From JBGQOJ01 sp052119585 (GTDB taxonomy: Bacteria > Pseudomonadota > Alphaproteobacteria > Rhodobacterales > Rhodobacteraceae), in contig NZ_JBGQOJ010000016.1 of the NCBI RefSeq assembly GCF_052119585.1, forward strand, positions 1-64,000: DNA of 64,000 nt, in the 5' to 3' direction. The notes under the pieces were generated by a model. That model saw only the letters and a list, made by a program, of their open reading frames with translations, made no database searches and was not told the DNA's origin. Positions 1 to 8,878 of the stretch are shown here, piece by piece. How positions within the stretch are numbered: position 1 is the first letter of the stretch; the number at the start of each line of letters is the position of its first letter. A program made the position numbers and the translations under genes.

Positions 1-149
1 ATGACAACCAGCCTCCATCTCACACTGGCCCAATGTCTACACCGCCGTCAGATCAGGCGCAATTTTTAGAGGTGCCCATTCGTTATAATTGTTGAATTAA
101 AGCTGAATTTGTGAAATGCAGGGGCATAATTTTGTATTTGAGGTGTAAA

Positions 150-371
150 ATGACGATTAAAACAACTGCACTCGCTGGCGCGATCCTTGCATTGAGCGCG
201 CTCTCCGTTTCAGCTGGCAACGTGCTGGACACCAACATCGAGAACCAGCCGACAGAGCCAGTTGTGGTTACCAAAGGCGGTCTTGGCTTTTCACCAGCGC
301 TGCTTCTTCCCCTCTTGTTGTTGCCACTTTTGTCTGGAAAAGACGGCGTGTCGTCGACCTCGGGCACATAA
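150..371 (+). CDS. Small exported protein of unknown function
   Basis: A 73-residue protein. Residues 1-22 form a signal peptide with a Lys-containing start, a hydrophobic Ala/Leu core and a likely cut after VSA. The mature part is acidic and Pro/Thr/Val-rich, and a Leu/Pro-rich hydrophobic run at about residues 48-61 could be a membrane anchor. An in-frame ATG at 111 exists, but the ATG at 150 puts the signal peptide at the N terminus. A strong terminator follows, so it is probably transcribed alone. Similar short secreted proteins with a C-terminal hydrophobic stretch are common in Rhodobacteraceae (from memory). No function can be assigned. Confidence 0.6.
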   Translation: MTIKTTALAGAILALSALSVSAGNVLDTNIENQPTEPVVVTKGGLGFSPALLLPLLLLPLLSGKDGVSSTSGT

Positions 372-421
372 GACTGCCTCAGCGACCGCGCCAGTCGGCG
401 CAAAGTGCAAAAATCGGAAAG

Positions 422-445
422 ACAGGTGGAAACACCTGTTTTTTT
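422..445 (+). terminator. Rho-independent terminator after the small exported protein
   Basis: A perfect 7-bp stem (ACAGGTG/CACCTGT) with a GAAA loop is followed by a run of seven T residues. It lies about 50 nt after the stop codon at 371. Confidence 0.85.
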
Positions 446-951
446 GCGTTTCGGACCCTTGGAATTTAAAATATATTCTGGTCGATCTTGACCCATTTCA
501 TTCAATAGTCTGGCTATGAAATCCATAGGCTCAGTCCGGCTGTTTTCTTGCCGGTTACGGAGCGGCCCCTTAGCTCTCGCGTTACCCCACAGCCCCAAAT
601 CACGCGCTGCACACCTTGCGTCGGCGGCGTTGCCTTTCTGGCGATCCCGTCTGTCTGGACAACAGCGGAAGACCGGACGGGTCTATTAACGGCCCGGAGA
701 CTGAAAATGGCCGCGTAATTTCTACGAATGCTTTCCGTTGAAAATGGGGGAATTAGCCACCCGGTGCGGTTTTCTGGAAATCGTTACAAAGTTTCGACAA
801 ATGCGCTTAAAACCGTTGGTGCAATTTCCTGAAAACTGAACAGCCCATTAATAGCCATACCCTAGCCTTGTAGATGGTGAGTGAAAAAGTGGGGGTCGTT
901 ATGGGCCTTTCTATGGGTATCTCCGGCAGGTTTTCTGCCGGAGCAATAGAG
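446..951. other. Gene-free stretch upstream of the RTX gene
   Basis: No convincing coding frame was found on either strand. A frame on the minus strand crosses the small exported gene and its terminator and has no recognisable content. The stretch presumably holds the RTX gene promoter, but no clear -35/-10 pair could be picked out. Its 3' end carries the hairpin at 921-943. Confidence 0.5.
921..943 (+). promoter_or_regulatory. Hairpin covering the RTX gene ribosome-binding site
   Basis: A perfect 9-bp inverted repeat, CTCCGGCAG/CTGCCGGAG, has a 5-nt GTTTT loop. The 3' arm contains the GGAG that sits 8 nt before the ATG at 952. In mRNA this arm would be paired, which would hide the Shine-Dalgarno sequence. 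No T-run follows, so it is not a terminator. Confidence 0.5.
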
Positions 952-3306
952 ATGGATTTGCGTGTTCGTTCGTTGGATACGCTTGTATATTCGGGGCAAT
1001 CCTATCTGATTTCGACGCTGTATAGCGGCGGATCGGCAAGGGTTTATCGGGTGGATCAAGGAACCACACCGACCGAGGTGACAATGCCGTTTGCACCATT
1101 CACGGTGTCAGGCGCGATATCGGTCGACATCGGCGAAGGGATCCAGCAGATACCGCTGGATCAGTTGGGATGGGCGGCGGAAAGCCCTTCGGCTGATAAC
1201 GCCCTTGTCAGCCGAAGGATTGTCGTCGGTGCGCAGCAAGATGGACTCGAGGTTCTAACCGTTCCCGATACGGGTGGAATGCGGCTCTATCTTGGCGCAA
1301 GCGGTCTGGATGGTATATCAAGCTATCTGATTTCTTCCTCTGGAACGACATCGGCAGGCACCGTTCAGGCGTCTGGCGGGCCGGGACTGGCATCCAGCAT
1401 TTCAACCATGGCGACCTTCACCTTCAACAACGTGGACTACCTTGCCGCCGCATCAACCACAGATAGCGGAGTGTCGGTGTTCAGGCGCCTGCAAGGCGGC
1501 ACAATGGATTTCAGCGATCGACTTGGTGCTGCGGATGGCATCGGGATGAACACGCCAACAAAGATCCAGCCGATACAGATCAATGACCAACTATTTCTCG
1601 TGACGGCGGCCCTTGGCGGGACTGTCACCGTGCTGCGTCTGGACGCGGACGGATCCCTGAACCTTGTCGACCATGTTCTTGACGGCCTTGAAACCCGCTT
1701 TGACTCTGCAACGGCCATGGAAACCTTTGAACATGACGGTCAGCACTTTCTGATCGTCGGGGGCGGCGATCTGGGACTTAGCCTTTTGCAGTTGCTGCCC
1801 ACGGGCAAACTGTTGCACCACGCCAGCCTTGCCGACAGCGCGACAACAGTTCTGGACAACATCAGCGATCTGGTTGTCACGACCATTGGCGCAAGCATCT
1901 TTGTCTTCATATCCTCGGACGCCGACAACGGAATTACGCAGCTTGAAATTGACACCTCCACCCTTGCCGCGCTTCTGCTCGCGACTGCGGGAACACCTTT
2001 GATCGGGACGGGTGCAGACGAGATATTGATAGGGGGTGCGGGGTCTGACCGACTGGAAGGGGCTGCCGGAAACGACATCCTTTACGACGGGGCTGGAAAC
2101 GACGTTCTGCTGGGGGGCGCGGGTGCGGATGTCTTCGCCTTTTCCAAAGATGGACAGCTTGACCGGATCGAGGACTTCAACCCCGCCGAGGACCGTCTGG
2201 ATCTGTCGGATTGGGGCATGATCTACGCAATGTCCGCTGTAACCATCCAACCCCTGACGGGCGGGGCCAGACTGACCTTTGGTACGGAAACGCTGGAAGT
2301 TCTATCGTCTTCGGGGCAGGCGTTGACAGCGCAAGTAATGAATGGCGCTTTGGTTACCGCGCTACAGCGACCCGTGACCAACCTGATCGACGTGAACGCG
2401 CAGCCGACCCCTGTGACCCTGTCCGCACCAAACCAGGGCGCACTTCTGGAGGCAAGCACACCCGCCTTGACCTTGATCGGCGGATCGGGGTTCGACATCG
2501 CGGATTATTCCCTTGGCGCAGCGGGAATAACCGCCAACCTGCACGCCCCCGCGACCAACACCGGCAGCGCGGGCGGCGACCTTTACACCAGCATCGAAGG
2601 GCTTCGCGGAACACGGTTTGACGATGTTCTCGTTGGTGACACCCTGGCCAATCTGCTGTTCGGAGAAGAGGGCAATGATCACCTTTCCGGGGGGCCGGGC
2701 AGCGATACGCTTGATGGCGGGATCGGAAATGACTGGCTGTTCGACCCGCTTGGTCCGACCCGTTTCATCGGCGGGCAAGGCGACGATACGGCCATTGCCC
2801 TGCAAGGGGTGGGTATTTTCGAGGAGGCCGACCTGCCCGACACGGGGTCTTCCACGCTGAACGATATCTTCGCCGGTGGCTATGGAAATGACGTTATTTC
2901 CGGGGGGGCGGGGCGCGATCTGCTGATCGGTGACTATGGCGCCTCCTTCTATTTCGGGTCCGACACGCTGACCGGCGGAACCGGAGATGACTATCTTCAA
3001 GGCGGTTTTGGCGCCGACGTCTTTGTGTTCAGAAGGGGGGACGGTCACGACATCATCGGGCAATACACGACAAGCGCCGCATTTTCCCGCGCGGTTGATG
3101 ACCTGATCCCAGTCGCGGCGGATTTCGAACCGGGCGTGGACAGAATAAGACTGGAGGGGTTTCCCGATGCAACCGATGGAGCCACGGCATTGGCGTTGAT
3201 TTACCGGAATACGGCAGGCTTTGCAGAATTCAATCTGGACGGGACGATGGTAACCTTCTGGGGCATTGATCCGTCACAGCTTTCAGCGAACGATTTTCTT
3301 ATCTGA
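952..3306 (+). CDS. RTX-family calcium-binding protein, probable type I secretion substrate
   Basis: A protein of 784 residues from the ATG at 952, chosen because GGAG lies 8 nt upstream. In-frame ATGs at 874 and 901 would add 26 or 17 residues but lack a good Shine-Dalgarno. There is no N-terminal signal peptide. Residues 1 to about 345 hold repeated strand-rich units of about 50 residues resembling a beta-propeller. Nonapeptide GGxGxDxxx calcium-binding repeats occur near 349-400, 550-610 and 636-690, each followed by D/F-rich caps such as ADVFVF. The C terminus ends in NDFLI, like type I secretion targets. The product is probably exported and folds in external calcium. No ABC/MFP secretion genes are adjacent, and the ligand or enzyme activity is unknown. 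Confidence 0.85.
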   Translation: MDLRVRSLDTLVYSGQSYLISTLYSGGSARVYRVDQGTTPTEVTMPFAPFTVSGAISVDIGEGIQQIPLDQLGWAAESPSADNALVSRRIVVGAQQDGLEVLTVPDTGGMRLYLGASGLDGISSYLISSSGTTSAGTVQASGGPGLASSISTMATFTFNNVDYLAAASTTDSGVSVFRRLQGGTMDFSDRLGAADGIGMNTPTKIQPIQINDQLFLVTAALGGTVTVLRLDADGSLNLVDHVLDGLETRFDSATAMETFEHDGQHFLIVGGGDLGLSLLQLLPTGKLLHHASLADSATTVLDNISDLVVTTIGASIFVFISSDADNGITQLEIDTSTLAALLLATAGTPLIGTGADEILIGGAGSDRLEGAAGNDILYDGAGNDVLLGGAGADVFAFSKDGQLDRIEDFNPAEDRLDLSDWGMIYAMSAVTIQPLTGGARLTFGTETLEVLSSSGQALTAQVMNGALVTALQRPVTNLIDVNAQPTPVTLSAPNQGALLEASTPALTLIGGSGFDIADYSLGAAGITANLHAPATNTGSAGGDLYTSIEGLRGTRFDDVLVGDTLANLLFGEEGNDHLSGGPGSDTLDGGIGNDWLFDPLGPTRFIGGQGDDTAIALQGVGIFEEADLPDTGSSTLNDIFAGGYGNDVISGGAGRDLLIGDYGASFYFGSDTLTGGTGDDYLQGGFGADVFVFRRGDGHDIIGQYTTSAAFSRAVDDLIPVAADFEPGVDRIRLEGFPDATDGATALALIYRNTAGFAEFNLDGTMVTFWGIDPSQLSANDFLI

Positions 3307-3345
3307 TTTACCCTGCCTTAGGACTTCGTCTTTATCACGCTATGC

Positions 3346-4158
3346 ATGCGGGTCCTGTACATCATAAAGCAATGCCTCTGCGCAGTCTTCTTGTGCGTGA
3401 CGCTTATGGCAAGTGGCGGCGGAGGGGGCGGCGGCGCGGGAACGTCTGTTATGACACCCTTGCCAGCGCCCAACCCCGCACCGACGCCGATTCCAGCGGT
3501 GACCGCCACTGTCGAGGGAATTTCGGTCAACAGCGCGACGCTTCGCACTGCGATACGGACCCTGCAAATGAACACCATAGAAAATACGGTAGTGATCGAC
3601 GGGACAGAGTTTGCGACAGGTCCATCAACCCTCACTTCGGGGTTGCAGGATGTCTTCGCGCTTGTCCCCGGGGCCGGCGATACAAAGCTTGTCGCGCGAT
3701 CGACAAAGGCGCCCGACATGCCCGCCACGGGATCCAGCATCTATAGCGGCACAGCCAAGGTTCTGATTGCAGACGGGTCATCGACTTATATGGTGACGAT
3801 GGATGCCCTGACCACAGTCACATTCGGAACCAGCGGGCATGTCGGATTTTCAGGAACGTCAGTCGCACAAGGCGGCACCGTTGTTGACGTATCAGGCAGC
3901 AGGAACTATGCGCCGAACGGAAGTGAGACCGTCGCGTTCAGCAACTTGGCGCTGTCGGGTCAATCCTTTTCCGCAACATCGGCATCGCGGGCTGCGGCAT
4001 CCGGATTTGGCGCAGGACCAGAGCTGTTCGATCCGGACGCCACGCTTTATGCAAACGGGGTTTTTGCGGGCCAGACACCAGAGGAACTTACAGGGGTGGC
4101 ATCGGCAAGGGCGTCAAGCGGTGCCGAGGCATTGGTCACCTTCACGGGATCACGTTAG
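3346..4158 (+). CDS. TbpB-like surface/solute-binding protein with altered lipobox
   Basis: A 270-residue protein. A hydrophobic signal (residues 1-22) leads into a seven-Gly run and a Pro/Ala-rich linker, the layout of a surface lipoprotein. The C-terminal part, about residues 120-270, is Gly/Ser/Thr-rich and has the GVFAGxxPEELxGVA ending of the transferrin-binding-protein-like beta-barrel family, recognised from memory. The expected lipobox Cys is missing: residue 23 is Ser (AGT at 3412-3414), so lipidation looks impossible, although the family normally has LxAC followed by Gly. The gene starts 39 bp after the RTX stop and may be co-transcribed. The Shine-Dalgarno is weak, and a second ATG lies out of frame at 3342. 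Confidence 0.65.
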   Translation: MRVLYIIKQCLCAVFLCVTLMASGGGGGGGAGTSVMTPLPAPNPAPTPIPAVTATVEGISVNSATLRTAIRTLQMNTIENTVVIDGTEFATGPSTLTSGLQDVFALVPGAGDTKLVARSTKAPDMPATGSSIYSGTAKVLIADGSSTYMVTMDALTTVTFGTSGHVGFSGTSVAQGGTVVDVSGSRNYAPNGSETVAFSNLALSGQSFSATSASRAAASGFGAGPELFDPDATLYANGVFAGQTPEELTGVASARASSGAEALVTFTGSR

Positions 4159-4312
4159 GCGGGCACAGGACTCAAAGTATCCCGAACGACACCAGGACGA
4201 GGCAAATCCAAGCCGCATTTTGGTGGATAGGGGGGCACCTGTCATGCAGGACGCCTTTCCTTTTCGTTCATCCAGCCAAAGCGCAATATGACACTCAACG
4301 TCTAAACGGATG

Positions 4313-4389
4313 TGGTCGGAGTGAGAGGATTCGAACCTCCGGCCCCTGCCTCCCGAAGGCAGTGCTCTACCAAGCTGAGCTACACTCCG
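4313..4389 (-). tRNA. tRNA-Pro (anticodon CGG)
   Basis: A 77-nt cloverleaf. The acceptor CGGAGTG pairs with CACTCCG, the D-arm is GCTC/GAGC, the anticodon loop is TTCGGGA (anticodon CGG), and the T-loop is TTCGAAT. The discriminator is A and CCA is encoded. It reads Pro codon CCG. Confidence 0.95.
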
Positions 4390-4401
4390 ACTATGGGCCG
4401 C

Positions 4402-4430
4402 GATTTAAACGCTTGCGCGAAATTTGACAA
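4402..4430 (-). promoter_or_regulatory. Promoter of tRNA-Pro
   Basis: On the minus strand TTGTCA (4430-4425) and TAAATC (4407-4402) are separated by 17 nt. The -10 box ends 12 nt before the tRNA 5' end, giving a very short leader. Confidence 0.55.
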
Positions 4431-4444
4431 GCCCCGCGATCGGC

Positions 4445-5401
4445 CTATCGCCTTCGTCGAAGGATCGGCCCGAAGCGAGGGAACGTGCCGGTCTCGATAC
4501 GCCCGCGCCCCTGAAGGTTTGGCGCGGTTCTGGATGTATCGGTGCGCCCTTCGCGGAACAGGATGTACAGACCGCTTGCGATAATCACACCGGCACCGAT
4601 TGCGGTTGGCGCATCGGGCTTTTCCCCGAAAATGAACCAGCCATAGCCCGCCGCCCAGATGATCTGCGAGTATTGCATCGGGGCGACAATGACAGCCTCG
4701 CCATTGCGATAGGCGGCGATAACAAGCAGTGTTGCAAGAAAGGCGAATAACGCGATCACGGCAAGGCCCCCGAACTCGACCGCATCCATCGGTTTGTAAA
4801 CGAATGGCAGGGCCAACCCCATCACCACAAAGTTGGCAACCATCGGGTATAGCAACAGAGCGGCGCTTCTTTCTTCCTGACCGATTTTACGAACGATGAT
4901 CGAGGCAAGAGCACTGCTGACTGCGGCCGTCATTGCCGCAAAATGGCCAAGCGTGAACGGCTCTGCGCCGGGCCGCAGGACAATAAGAACACCGACCAGA
5001 CCGGCAATAACCGCAGCCCAGCGCCGAAGGCGAACCGTTTCCCCCAAAATGGGAATGGCAAGAACGGTGATCAAAAGCGGGGCGGCAAACAAAATCGCAT
5101 AGGTCTGGGCCAATGGCAAAACAGAAAACGCATAGAATGCACAGACGCCGGTCACCACAGTTGCGACAGTGCGAACAGCCGTCCACCATGGATGCACCGG
5201 CCGCAAATTACCGTGCGTCGCATCGCGCATCAACATCACGGTGACATAGGGAAACCCTAACAGCACACTAAAGAACACGATCTGGAACGCCGCGAACTCT
5301 GCGCCCAATGTTTTTACGATCACATCGTGCGTTGCGTAAATTCCAAAGGCTGCTAGCGCAAACAATGCGCCTTTCAGGTTAGATTTCGGCGCCACCGGCA
5401 T
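4445..5401 (-). CDS. DMT-superfamily (EamA) transporter
   Basis: A 318-residue integral membrane protein with about ten hydrophobic segments arranged as two EamA halves; the first half begins around residue 8 (GALFALAAFGIYATHDV). Members export metabolites across the inner membrane, and the substrate cannot be read from sequence. The start is the ATG at 5401 because AGGGA precedes it at good spacing; a longer frame to 5551 has polar, uncharacteristic residues and crosses the leuB terminator. The C-terminal tail is Arg-rich and cytoplasmic. It is the first of three unrelated-looking DMT carriers in the window, all on the minus strand. Confidence 0.9.
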   Translation of the reverse strand: MPVAPKSNLKGALFALAAFGIYATHDVIVKTLGAEFAAFQIVFFSVLLGFPYVTVMLMRDATHGNLRPVHPWWTAVRTVATVVTGVCAFYAFSVLPLAQTYAILFAAPLLITVLAIPILGETVRLRRWAAVIAGLVGVLIVLRPGAEPFTLGHFAAMTAAVSSALASIIVRKIGQEERSAALLLYPMVANFVVMGLALPFVYKPMDAVEFGGLAVIALFAFLATLLVIAAYRNGEAVIVAPMQYSQIIWAAGYGWFIFGEKPDAPTAIGAGVIIASGLYILFREGRTDTSRTAPNLQGRGRIETGTFPRFGPILRRRR

Positions 5402-5511
5402 GTTCCCTAAGACTGTGCGAATAATCCATCTCTGCGGGAAACCGTCCCTGCAATGCAAGCCCCCATTCAAGAGATAGCCGAACGGCGCATCATATTTTCG
5501 GTCATTTATGC

Positions 5512-5539
5512 AAAAGGGCCAGAGCATACGCCCTGGCCC
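5512..5539 (-). terminator. Terminator of leuB
   Basis: On the minus strand a 10-bp stem (GGGCCAGGGC/GCTCTGGCCC with one G-T pair) and a GTAT loop are followed by TTTTG. It begins 24 nt after the leuB stop. Confidence 0.8.
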
Positions 5540-5563
5540 CGCAAAAATCATGCTAAACGCAAA

Positions 5564-6673
5564 TTAAAGGCTGGCATCCAGTGCGGCCAGAATTGCATCG
5601 CCCATTTCAGTGGTCGACACCGGCGTGCCATCACCCTTTTGCATCAGATCCGCTGTCCGGACACCATCTGCCAGAACGGCCTCGACGGCCTTTTCCAGAC
5701 GATCGGCCTCTGCGCCTTGGTCGAACGAGTAGCGCAGCGCCATCGCAAACGACAGGATGCAGGCAATCGGGTTCGCCTTACCCTGGCCCGTGATGTCGGG
5801 GGCCGAGCCGTGCACCGGTTCGTACAGCGCCTTTGGAAGGCCGCTGGCCATGGGCGCCCCAAGCGAGGCGGAGGGGAGCATACCGAGCGATCCGGTCAGC
5901 ATAGCCGCGCAATCCGACAGGATATCGCCGAACAGGTTGTCGGTGACGATCACATCAAACTGCTTGGGCCAGCGGACCAGCTGCATCGCACCGTTGTCGG
6001 CATACATATGGCTCAGCTCTACATCGGGATACTCGTTGTCGTGCACCCACTGCACCTCTTCGCGCCACAGAATGCCAGATTCCATAACGTTCGCCTTCTC
6101 CATAGAGCAGACCTTGTTGCTGCGACGCCGCGCCAGTTCAAAGGCAGAGCGGGCAACGCGACGAATTTCGTTGGTGGTATAGCGCTGGGTGTTCACGCCG
6201 ATACGGCCACCTTCGTTGTCGGGGGTGATGCCGCGCGGCTCGCCGAAATAGACACCCGAGGTCAGTTCGCGGACGATCATGATATCAAGGCCTGACACCA
6301 CTTCGGTCTTTAGCGACGAGAAATCGGCAAGCGCGTCAAAGCACTGGGCGGGACGCAGGTTCGCGTAAAGGTCCATTTCCTTGCGCAGACGCAGCAGGCC
6401 GCGCTCTGGCTTGACGCTAAAATCGAGGACATCGTATTTCGGGCCACCAACAGCACCAAGCAACACCGCATCCGCCGCCTGCGCACGCTCCATCGTCTCG
6501 TCGGTCAGGGGCGTGCCATGCGCGTCATAGGATGCGCCACCCACAAGGCCGTGACTGACGTTGAACTTCAGGTCGCGCTTTGCGCCATACCAGTCAATGA
6601 CGCGTGTGACTTCGGCCATGACTTCGGGGCCAATGCCGTCTCCGGCGAGGATAAGAAGCGAAGGGGTGCTCAT
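5564..6673 (-). CDS. leuB: 3-isopropylmalate dehydrogenase
   Basis: A 369-residue NAD-dependent enzyme that oxidises and decarboxylates 3-isopropylmalate to 2-ketoisocaproate, the third committed step of leucine synthesis, in the cytoplasm. Visible family signatures are AGDGIGPEV near the N terminus, LLGAVGGPKYD, the substrate-binding RELTSGVYFGEPRG, the Lys motif KANVMESG, the metal-site VTDNLFGDILSD, and the NAD-loop EPVHGSAPDI. Length is normal for the family. It is separated from leuCD by an exonuclease-like gene and a membrane-protein gene on the same strand. The leuC-leuD unit has its own terminator, so leuB is probably transcribed apart from it. Confidence 0.97.
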   Translation of the reverse strand: MSTPSLLILAGDGIGPEVMAEVTRVIDWYGAKRDLKFNVSHGLVGGASYDAHGTPLTDETMERAQAADAVLLGAVGGPKYDVLDFSVKPERGLLRLRKEMDLYANLRPAQCFDALADFSSLKTEVVSGLDIMIVRELTSGVYFGEPRGITPDNEGGRIGVNTQRYTTNEIRRVARSAFELARRRSNKVCSMEKANVMESGILWREEVQWVHDNEYPDVELSHMYADNGAMQLVRWPKQFDVIVTDNLFGDILSDCAAMLTGSLGMLPSASLGAPMASGLPKALYEPVHGSAPDITGQGKANPIACILSFAMALRYSFDQGAEADRLEKAVEAVLADGVRTADLMQKGDGTPVSTTEMGDAILAALDASL

Positions 6674-6762
6674 GTCTTATGTGTCCTAGGGTTTTGAACG
6701 GGTTGCCTTCGCGTAACGGGTTGCCTGCGCGGGGTCAAGAAACGACCGCCTTCGCGCCCCTG

Positions 6763-7977
6763 TCAAGGTACGATATCGACCCAGACAAGCCGGTGTCGGG
6801 ATGCGACAGCCGTATCATTGCCTGGAGGATCGGCATCGGGGCTATCCGGGGCGGGCCAGAACACCCCCGCATCAAGAACCCCAAGCCGCGCCGACGGCAG
6901 AACATAGTCGACCCTTAGGTTTCCGGGGCCGTCCTGATCGGGCCAGTCCACCGTATCAAGCGCGGGATCGCCGCTGTGGTCGGGATTTGCTGCGGCCCGC
7001 CCCCCGTTGCTGCGCGGCTGCGGGTCCTGAACAGCGGCATGCGACAGCAGAGCGGCGATCGCATCAGGCAAACCATCGCCGTCGGATGGGTCAAGATTGG
7101 CATCTCCGAGTATGACAAAACGGTCGGGAGGCGGGTGTTCAAGTGCGCCGTCAAGAAGCAGGGTCCAGAACCGCGTCTCGTCATGATTGCGCCGCCCATT
7201 GCGGTCTTCGGGGCCGTCAAAGACCGGCGGGCTCGCATGAAACGCGAGAAGATGCAGTGCTGTCCCGTCTGGCAAAAGCACAGGAACAGCCCAGTGCCCG
7301 GTTGTTGACAGCCGTTGGAAGTCGCGTCCGTTTTGCGCCGCAAGGGGGGCCTCGTCCTTCAGCGGGAACAAAGCGCCGGGAAGGTCGGCCCAAAGACCGG
7401 CACTGTAGTCTTGCGCGTTGGCGACATCGATCGGCAATCTGGACAGGATCGCCATACCGCCCTGCCCCGCGAACGCGCCATAGCCTTGCGCGTCATTCGG
7501 GGTGCCAAGGCGACCGTCACCGTCCAGATCCAGACCTGTGGCACGGCCGGTGTTGGGGCGAAGGGCAAAATGATAGGGATAGTCCGCATCGGCGGCACCC
7601 AGAACATCGGAAAACGCGCCAAGGGCCGCACCGCCAAAGTCATAGTCAAAGCCCGTCAAAAGCAGGATATCGGGGTCAACATGCGCAATAATTGCGACTA
7701 CGGCCCGGATCTGCGGATTTTTCCGAGACAGAATATCCCGCAGCAAAAGCCCGGGTCCGGCGCGCGACATCGCGACATTGAAGGTGGCTATCCGCAGCGG
7801 ATCTGCATGAACCGGACAGGCCGTTAACCAAAAAATCAGGCTGGCAACAAACCAGCGCGATCCGCTGCCTCGTGGTTGAGGCGGCGCTTTTCCTCGATCA
7901 TTGATGCAACCTGCCCCATCGCGATACCGCGCATAAACAGGCTGGCAGGAAGAAACGCCCATGCGGCCATCATCCAT
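6763..7977 (-). CDS. Secreted endonuclease/exonuclease/phosphatase-family protein
   Basis: About 404 residues as called. A hydrophobic signal-like segment with a cut near CPVHA precedes the EEP fold, which starts at LRIATFNVAMS. Metal and catalytic motifs are TFNV, HASPPVFDGPEDRNGRRNHDE, GDANLDPSDGDG (catalytic Asp/Asn), DYVLPS and the final SRHRLVWVD. The protein probably acts in the periplasm or outside the cell on nucleic acid or phosphoesters. The start is unresolved: ATGs at 7977 and 7962 lie about 140 bp inside the upstream gene, and no ATG, GTG or TTG exists between them and the signal core. A CTG at about 7841 overlaps the upstream stop but leaves too short a signal. Confidence 0.8.
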   Translation of the reverse strand: MDDGRMGVSSCQPVYARYRDGAGCINDRGKAPPQPRGSGSRWFVASLIFWLTACPVHADPLRIATFNVAMSRAGPGLLLRDILSRKNPQIRAVVAIIAHVDPDILLLTGFDYDFGGAALGAFSDVLGAADADYPYHFALRPNTGRATGLDLDGDGRLGTPNDAQGYGAFAGQGGMAILSRLPIDVANAQDYSAGLWADLPGALFPLKDEAPLAAQNGRDFQRLSTTGHWAVPVLLPDGTALHLLAFHASPPVFDGPEDRNGRRNHDETRFWTLLLDGALEHPPPDRFVILGDANLDPSDGDGLPDAIAALLSHAAVQDPQPRSNGGRAAANPDHSGDPALDTVDWPDQDGPGNLRVDYVLPSARLGVLDAGVFWPAPDSPDADPPGNDTAVASRHRLVWVDIVP

Positions 7978-8675
7978 ATCAGTGTGTGCGGCGCATCAAG
8001 CGACAGCGGGGAAAAAGACCCACTGCCCGCCTTGACCACTGCGGGTGTCAAGAATGGCAGCAAAAACCCTAATGCAATGTTAAAGCGCGCATCACGCTCC
8101 AGACGTTCGACAACGTCGCCACCAGCGGTCGGGTCGAACGTGGGCAGGTTGATCCAGACATTGAACGTGCCGCTGGCGGACGGCCAGTTGAAGACCCGCA
8201 ACAGGATCACGAAAATCGCCAATGTCAGAAGAGAAATCAGATAGCTGAGCCCGGCAGCGGTCCGCAGAAGGTCGATCTGTTCCGGCGAGCTTCCGTCTGG
8301 CAGCGCCACCAGAACAAGGCGCACAGGGCTATAGGGGAAATCTATGGCGTGGCCGATCACGTTTCCGACCGCATCGACCAAAAGGGTCAGAGTCGTAGGC
8401 TCGACCTTACCGCGACACACGACGGTCAACAGGAACACGGTCAGAAACAAAGAGATAAAGCGCACACGGTTGAACGGCGGAGCGTCCCGAAACTCGACAA
8501 GGCCGGGATAGGTTGACCCGTATTCGAATATGGTCAGCATGGCGGCAAAGATGGCGACCAGGGCGACGATCTGAGTCGTGTCGGCCCCCACTCCCGGAAG
8601 GAGCAGCGATGGCGTTGCAATAAGCACCACCACAAATACCGCGCGCACGATGGCGCCTGCCAGTTGCGAAATCAC
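7836..8675 (-). CDS. Conserved membrane protein of unknown function
   Basis: A 279-residue inner-membrane protein with about six hydrophobic segments: residues 8-28, 35-50, 73-90, 145-165, 198-215 and 230-250. A polar loop near residues 95-140 and an acidic C-terminal tail (EEKRRLNHEA) follow the usual positive-inside pattern only loosely. No domain was recognised. Its 3' end overlaps the start region of the EEP-family gene, so the two are probably co-transcribed and translationally coupled. It lies between leuD and leuB on the same strand but has no visible link to leucine synthesis. Confidence 0.75.
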   Translation of the reverse strand: MISQLAGAIVRAVFVVVLIATPSLLLPGVGADTTQIVALVAIFAAMLTIFEYGSTYPGLVEFRDAPPFNRVRFISLFLTVFLLTVVCRGKVEPTTLTLLVDAVGNVIGHAIDFPYSPVRLVLVALPDGSSPEQIDLLRTAAGLSYLISLLTLAIFVILLRVFNWPSASGTFNVWINLPTFDPTAGGDVVERLERDARFNIALGFLLPFLTPAVVKAGSGSFSPLSLDAPHTLIWMMAAWAFLPASLFMRGIAMGQVASMIEEKRRLNHEAADRAGLLPA

Positions 8676-8878
8676 TGCTCTATACCCTCAATGTGGACGG
8701 AAGCGATGCTATGCCGCGACCTTGTTCCAACGTGTGCCCGCGCATTGTGGCGGCCTGCCTCATTCTTGCCCAATTTTTGCCTTCTTTCGCCAAATACCAC
8801 AAGCCATTGCCGTATAAGACTTAACCATTGAGGCAATTTCGGGGAAAAACTGGTGCGACTTTGCATCAAATGCGGCGC

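Noticed and set aside
83..598. A minus-strand frame across the small exported gene and its terminator
   Set aside because: It runs through a plus-strand terminator and a clear signal-peptide gene, with no recognisable product.
921..943. The RTX leader hairpin as a terminator
   Set aside because: No T-run follows the stem; masking of the Shine-Dalgarno is the better reading.
8672..8869. A 65-codon frame overlapping the start of the membrane-protein gene by 4 nt
   Set aside because: The composition is unlike its neighbours and no Shine-Dalgarno or motif was seen; the overlap alone is not enough.
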